Assembly: GCA_012959765.1 (NCBI GenBank)
Contig: DUCO01000027.1
Location: 25,322 to 89,321, forward strand
Reading direction: 5' to 3'
DNA length: 64,000 bases
Origin: Dehalococcoidia bacterium
GTDB taxonomy: Bacteria > Chloroflexota > Dehalococcoidia > Lucifugimonadales > Lucifugimonadaceae
Under the pieces are notes generated by a model. That model was not told the origin of the DNA. It saw only the letters and a list, made by a program, of their open reading frames with translations, and did no database searches. This document shows, piece after piece, positions 60,226 to 64,000 of the stretch (positions are counted from its first letter, which is position 1; every line of letters starts with the position of its first letter). The position numbers were made by a program, and so were the translations under genes.

Positions 60226-61290
60226 TTACTTACCGCTATTCAAGAGATTCATCACTGAATCAATGTCGGGCTCGACGTACTCGAGTTCGATTAGTGCCCG
60301 TTTCTCGGCAGTGCCCGGGTCTTTCAACCCATTCCCAGTTAAGATGCAAACTACCGTCTTGTCGGTCAGGTCTACACCCAATTCGGGTAGCTTAATTAAT
60401 CCCGCTACAGAAGCGGAAGATGCTGGCTCACAGAAAATGCCCTCTTCTCGTGCCAATCGAAGGTAAGCTTCGATAATTTCGTCATCGTCGACCATATCGA
60501 TCAGGCCTTCTGATTCGTCGCGAGCTGCTTCGGCCTTCTCCCAACTTGCGGGGTTTCCGATTCGAATTGCCGTGGCGATTGTTTCGGGTTTAAGAATCGG
60601 TTCACCCCGAACGATTGGAGCTGCGCCTGCGGCCTGGAATCCCATCATTTTAGGAGTGGTTTCGGCTCGACCCATCGTCTGGTATTCGGTGAAGCCCTTC
60701 CAGTAGGCGGTGATATTGCCGGCGTTTCCAACGGGGATGCACAGTAAATCTGGAGCCTCGCCCAGTTCGTCGACAATTTCGAACGCGCCAGTTTTCTGGC
60801 CTTCGATTCGGTACGGGTTTACCGAGTTAACCAGTTCGATGTCCATGACTTCAACGATGCTTCGCACTGTGTTCAGCGCATCGTCGAAGCTGCCGTTGAC
60901 GGCGAGGATACGTGCGCCGTATGCCATTGCCTGGGCGAGTTTACCGAGTGCGATTTCACCAGCCGGGACGAGGACAAGGGTTTCGAGTTGATATCGAGCG
61001 CCATAGGCTGCTGCTGCTGCGCTGGTGTTGCCTGTTGAGGCGCAAATGATGCGTTTTTTACCAGCTTCCAGCGCTTTGGCAATTGCCATAACCATGCCAC
61101 GGTCTTTGAACGAGCCGGTTGGGTTGCAGCCTTCGAGCTTGAAGTAGAGATTCTTACAGCCGAGGGAATCGCCGATGCTCTGGGAACGAACGAGCGGAGT
61201 GCTGCCTTCACCGAGCGAAACGGCCGGGGTGGCATCGGTTACAGGTAGGAACTCACGATACCGTTCAATTACACCAGGCAACATCGACAA
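60226..61290 (-). CDS. thrC: Threonine synthase
   Basis: 354 residues, TTG 61290 (GGAG 11 bases upstream). Pyridoxal-phosphate fold type II; the cofactor Lys is in NPTGSFKDRGM (about 60). The ASTGNTSAAAAAYGARY loop binds substrate and VGNAGNITAYWKGF binds the cofactor phosphate. It makes threonine from O-phosphohomoserine. It lies 65 bases after the hom stop; thrB is not seen in the window. Confidence 0.94.
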   Translation of the reverse strand: MSMLPGVIERYREFLPVTDATPAVSLGEGSTPLVRSQSIGDSLGCKNLYFKLEGCNPTGSFKDRGMVMAIAKALEAGKKRIICASTGNTSAAAAAYGARYQLETLVLVPAGEIALGKLAQAMAYGARILAVNGSFDDALNTVRSIVEVMDIELVNSVNPYRIEGQKTGAFEIVDELGEAPDLLCIPVGNAGNITAYWKGFTEYQTMGRAETTPKMMGFQAAGAAPIVRGEPILKPETIATAIRIGNPASWEKAEAARDESEGLIDMVDDDEIIEAYLRLAREEGIFCEPASSASVAGLIKLPELGVDLTDKTVVCILTGNGLKDPGTAEKRALIELEYVEPDIDSVMNLLNSGK

Positions 61291-61355
61291 CGAGAAGATC
61301 GCTCCTGTTCAAGCTGGGTCGAGCCCAGGCTGACTAATATGTTCGAACACTCAGG

Positions 61356-62666
61356 TTACTCTGCGTATGTTTCCACGCGGAGCAAGCTGTCCAGTCGAAG
61401 CACTGTATCGAGATCGTTAATAGCGCTAACTGCATCTTGCATATTAGCCTCTCGCGCAGGGTGAGTCATTATCACCAAATCGGCGTGGCCATTCTCAATA
61501 TCGGTATCTTTTTGCAGTACTGAGTTGATGCTAATGTCTGCGTCGCCCAACACTTTTGCAACATTCGCAAGCACACCGGGTCGATCTGAAGCGGTCAGGC
61601 GCAGATAGTACTTGCATGTGTGATCGCTCATGGAGGCGATCTTGAAGGGTTCTGGCGCAGCGGTTGGTGATCCACTGCTCACGGTGCCTGAGGCAATTCG
61701 CAAAATATCGCCCATAACCGCGCTTGCTGTTGGGTCTGGACCGGCACCGGGGCCCTGGAACCAGAGCGGGCCGACGAGATCGCCTTCGACTTCGACAGCA
61801 TTTAGCACACCGTTTACTGAGGCCATTGGGACTGTGAGTGGGATAAGAGCGGGGTGCACCCGAGCCAGCAGACCCGATTCCCTATTTGCCTGCGCTACCG
61901 CCAGCAGCTTGATGGTGAATCCGAGTTCGCTTGCGTACCGGAAGTCTTTGGCGTGAACCCCTCGAATACCTTCCCGATGAATTACATCAACCGGCACTTC
62001 GGTGTGGTAGGCGAGTCGAGCTAGTACTGAAATTTTGTAAAGAGCATCGAAACCGTCGACATCGGCTGTGGGGTCGGACTCGGCGTAGCCAAGCCCCTGA
62101 GCTTCGGCCAGTACGTCGTCGAAGTCGGCGCCTTCGTGTGCCATTTTGGTGAGAATGAAATTCGTGGTGCCGTTGATAATCCCGCGCACGCTTTGAATTG
62201 TGTTTGCGGCCAGATCGTTCATCAGCGGCCCGATGATCGGTATGCCTCCGGCGACACTGGCTTCGTAGAGCAGTTGCACGTTGTTTTCTGCGGCCGTGGC
62301 GAGCAGTTCACTTCCGCGCTTACACATAACTTCTTTGTTTGCAGTTACGACGTGCTTTCCGGCTTTGAGTGCGGCGGTGATGTAATCGAATGCGGGGTTT
62401 TCACCGCCCATCAGTTCGACAACGATTCCGACTTCGTGATTGATGATAACTGAGTCTGGATCAGTTGAAATTATCGATCGATCGAGATCGACTGCTCGGG
62501 TTCGGTCGAGATCCCTGACCACCGCGGCTGCGACGTTCAGGGAGATGCTGGGGTCTTCGAGTCGATGGCGATCGATGATGGCGTTCGCCACTGCCGACCC
62601 GACAACGCCGAGTCCCAATAACCCGACACCAGTAGTTTGATTCATGTTCCGTGCAGACTCGGTCAT
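61356..62666 (-). CDS. hom: Homoserine dehydrogenase with ACT domain
   Basis: 436 residues. Rossmann VGLLGLGVVGSAVANAI, ANKEVMCKRGSELL, EASVAGGIPIIGPL, and the catalytic region NFILTKM and GYAESDPTADVDGFDALYKI. A C-terminal ACT domain (about 355-430, YYLRLTASDRPGVLANVAKVLGD) indicates feedback control, probably by threonine. It reduces aspartate semialdehyde to homoserine. It starts five bases after the foldase gene and is followed by thrC. Confidence 0.95.
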   Translation of the reverse strand: MTESARNMNQTTGVGLLGLGVVGSAVANAIIDRHRLEDPSISLNVAAAVVRDLDRTRAVDLDRSIISTDPDSVIINHEVGIVVELMGGENPAFDYITAALKAGKHVVTANKEVMCKRGSELLATAAENNVQLLYEASVAGGIPIIGPLMNDLAANTIQSVRGIINGTTNFILTKMAHEGADFDDVLAEAQGLGYAESDPTADVDGFDALYKISVLARLAYHTEVPVDVIHREGIRGVHAKDFRYASELGFTIKLLAVAQANRESGLLARVHPALIPLTVPMASVNGVLNAVEVEGDLVGPLWFQGPGAGPDPTASAVMGDILRIASGTVSSGSPTAAPEPFKIASMSDHTCKYYLRLTASDRPGVLANVAKVLGDADISINSVLQKDTDIENGHADLVIMTHPAREANMQDAVSAINDLDTVLRLDSLLRVETYAE

Positions 62667-62670
62667 AAGA

Positions 62671-63873
62671 CTATTGCACGGTTTGACCTGAGATTTGTTC
62701 AGCGATCGGAACAGGTGTTGGTGTTGGGATCAGAGCCGAGAGCCTGACCTGCTTGTTTACCCAATCGAAAATGTCGCTATCGAGAACCATGTGCAGATCG
62801 AAATCAGTTCGACGTTCGTTGAAGAAAATTCCCATTCCGCGAGTAGTCAATACCTCGAAGTTTATTTCATTTACCTCACGGGCATCGTTCACTTCATCCA
62901 CGATGAGATAGCTCCACCAGTTCGAGTCGCTATCAAAGCGAGGGTCGCTAGGTGTGCGGATAGGCAGTAGGCGATTTTCGTCTTTGTCGAGTCCGAACAA
63001 CAGGGCGTCGAGTTCCGGAGTTACGCCAAATGGGAACCAGCCCAGATCGCCAGAGCCACGTGGAGCGTTCGGATCTTCCGAATGTTCGAGTATGACTTCA
63101 TTAATCGGTGTTCCGGCCTTCAAATCACGGTCGATTGTGCGCCGGTCTTCAGGGTTTCGCCCAAATTTGATTATCTGGTAGACGTGAACCTGTGCTTGCA
63201 CACGTGGGATCTGGTCGGCAACTACAGTACGCAACCGTTCTTTGAACATGCTTTTGCGAATGAATTCGCGGAACACTTTTTCTTCGATACCTATTTCCTG
63301 AATGAACTGCCTTTTTGCCTCTTCGATGTTGTCGTTGTATTCCTTAGACTCGCGTTCGGCGACTGTGATGGCGACAAATCCCAGAATGGAGTCAAGGCGG
63401 TCATCGACTTCTTCAGCGGTGACTGTGATTCCGTTGCTGGGGGCGAGCTGGAAGGCCAGTTCGTTCTCCTGGAGTGTTTGCAGGGCATCGAACAGCGAGC
63501 TTCCAACTTCAAACGCAACACCGAGCCGTTCGCTCATCCTCTGGTTAAAGCGGATGAATTTCACCACATCACCCCGGGTGTATTCCTTGTCCTCAACTCG
63601 CAGCGCAAGTTCACGAGGTGGGAATACGTAGTTTTGGAAGTATGCGTAAACCGGTACGGCCAGAAGAGCTAGAAGTAGCACAACTGCTACCGTGATGAAC
63701 GGGCGAGATTTCACCTGCAACACGCGTTTTTCTTCGACCATCTGGCGGCGCGTTTTGCCACCCCGAGTAGTGATACTACGTCGGCCTGCTTCGTAGTCGG
63801 GAATTGGAGTATCGACTACGGCAGGTTGATCCTGATCTTCGTTACGTTCTTCGCTGTGATCTTCTGTGGACAT
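62671..63873 (-). CDS. Membrane-anchored parvulin-type foldase (SurA/PrsA-like)
   Basis: 400 residues. A charged cytosolic tail (about 55 residues), a single membrane helix (about 57-79), a SurA-N-like helical domain and a parvulin (PpiC) domain at about 225-320 (VHVYQIIKFGR, LEHSEDPNAPRGSGDLGWFPFG). The C-terminus ends in a TPTPTPVP stretch. It should assist folding of secreted proteins. It lies upstream of hom and shares its strand with only a four-base gap. The acidic tail of another gene ends 88 bases before it. Confidence 0.85.
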   Translation of the reverse strand: MSTEDHSEERNEDQDQPAVVDTPIPDYEAGRRSITTRGGKTRRQMVEEKRVLQVKSRPFITVAVVLLLALLAVPVYAYFQNYVFPPRELALRVEDKEYTRGDVVKFIRFNQRMSERLGVAFEVGSSLFDALQTLQENELAFQLAPSNGITVTAEEVDDRLDSILGFVAITVAERESKEYNDNIEEAKRQFIQEIGIEEKVFREFIRKSMFKERLRTVVADQIPRVQAQVHVYQIIKFGRNPEDRRTIDRDLKAGTPINEVILEHSEDPNAPRGSGDLGWFPFGVTPELDALLFGLDKDENRLLPIRTPSDPRFDSDSNWWSYLIVDEVNDAREVNEINFEVLTTRGMGIFFNERRTDFDLHMVLDSDIFDWVNKQVRLSALIPTPTPVPIAEQISGQTVQ

Positions 63874-63961
63874 CTTCGGCGCTCAGCTAATGCTGTGGCC
63901 GGAGTATTGCAAATAGCGATATCCGGCCCTAATGACGTTGTGAACTGTCAGCTAAACGAGA

Positions 63962-64000
63962 CTATTTGTCGTCTTCGTCGGTGCTGTCATCTGCTTCTGT
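63962..64000 (-). CDS. C-terminal acidic tail of a gene running off the window
   Basis: The last 12 codons before TAG 63964-63962 read TEADDSTDEDDK. The rest lies beyond the window end. Acidic tails of this kind end several proteins (trigger factor and chaperonins among them), and the next gene is a foldase, but the family cannot be told. Confidence 0.45.
   Translation of the reverse strand, partial: TEADDSTDEDDK

Noticed and set aside
1..64000. CRISPR arrays, insertion sequences, phage genes, rRNA and tRNA
   Set aside because: None found on reading: no regularly spaced repeats, no transposase or integrase frames, no rRNA-like stretches.

Overview
The window is bacterial chromosome of moderate GC content, densely coded, with many TTG starts preceded by AGGA/GGAG-type ribosome binding sites. 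It most resembles an uncultured Chloroflexota of the SAR202/Dehalococcoidia kind. This is an inference from gene content: actinobacterial/chloroflexal families (DUF3090, SCO1664-type kinase, MshA-like glycosyltransferase), T-box leaders on amino-acid operons, and two enolase-superfamily dehydratases of the type reported as expanded in SAR202. There is no rRNA or other marker gene to prove it. I saw no tRNA, rRNA, CRISPR array, phage or insertion sequence.

Layout. 1-3195 is the 3' part of a cytochrome c maturation cluster (ccmF end, a CcmI-like stub, a membrane protein, a CcmG/TlpA thioredoxin). 3358-4979 holds two tandem SDR oxidoreductases. 5588-9104 is a type II fatty-acid locus: a HadA/HadB-like dehydratase pair, plsX, fabG and a FabL-type enoyl reductase. 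9299-10671 is an Fe-S pair (ygfZ, iscA-like). 10877-15278 is a histidine operon (hisH, hisA, methyltransferase, hisF, HAD phosphatase, hisIE). 15275-17224 is DUF1385 plus the ribosomal protein operon rplU-rpmA-rpmE. 17382-25333 is mixed accessory DNA containing two broken genes (glutamate dehydrogenase, phosphotransferase) beside a glycosyltransferase, a flavin reductase, an AttH-like lipoprotein and an MMPL transporter. 25465-30460 is gyrA, a glutaminase-fold protein without its catalytic residues, a PspAB-like protein and htpX. 30659-34815 holds an inositol-phosphatase-family enzyme, a broken DUF427 gene, a YcaQ-type glycosylase, an SCO1664-type kinase and DUF3090.

35001-36990 is an Ile-type T-box leader and cimA. 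37048-46863 is the most plastic part: a JAMM peptidase, a hydratase, a truncated HTH-ATPase gene facing a perfect 20-bp palindrome, two enolase-superfamily genes, a penicillin acylase, an unannotated 54-codon gene with its own strong terminator, several dispersed repeats and a DUF3179 pseudogene. 46882-56830 is a complete ilvB-ilvN-ilvC-leuA-leuC-(DUF4328)-leuD-leuB operon on the minus strand behind a Leu-type T-box leader. 56982-64000 holds acetyltransferases, a glycosyltransferase, thrC, hom, a parvulin-type foldase and the tail of one more gene.

Together the branched-chain and threonine genes cover most of Ile/Leu/Val synthesis. cimA (pyruvate route to 2-oxobutyrate) is controlled by an apparent Ile codon (ATC) and the ilv-leu operon by an apparent Leu codon (CTC). 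The accessory regions are marked by decay: five broken genes within about 30 kb, none next to a visible transposon.
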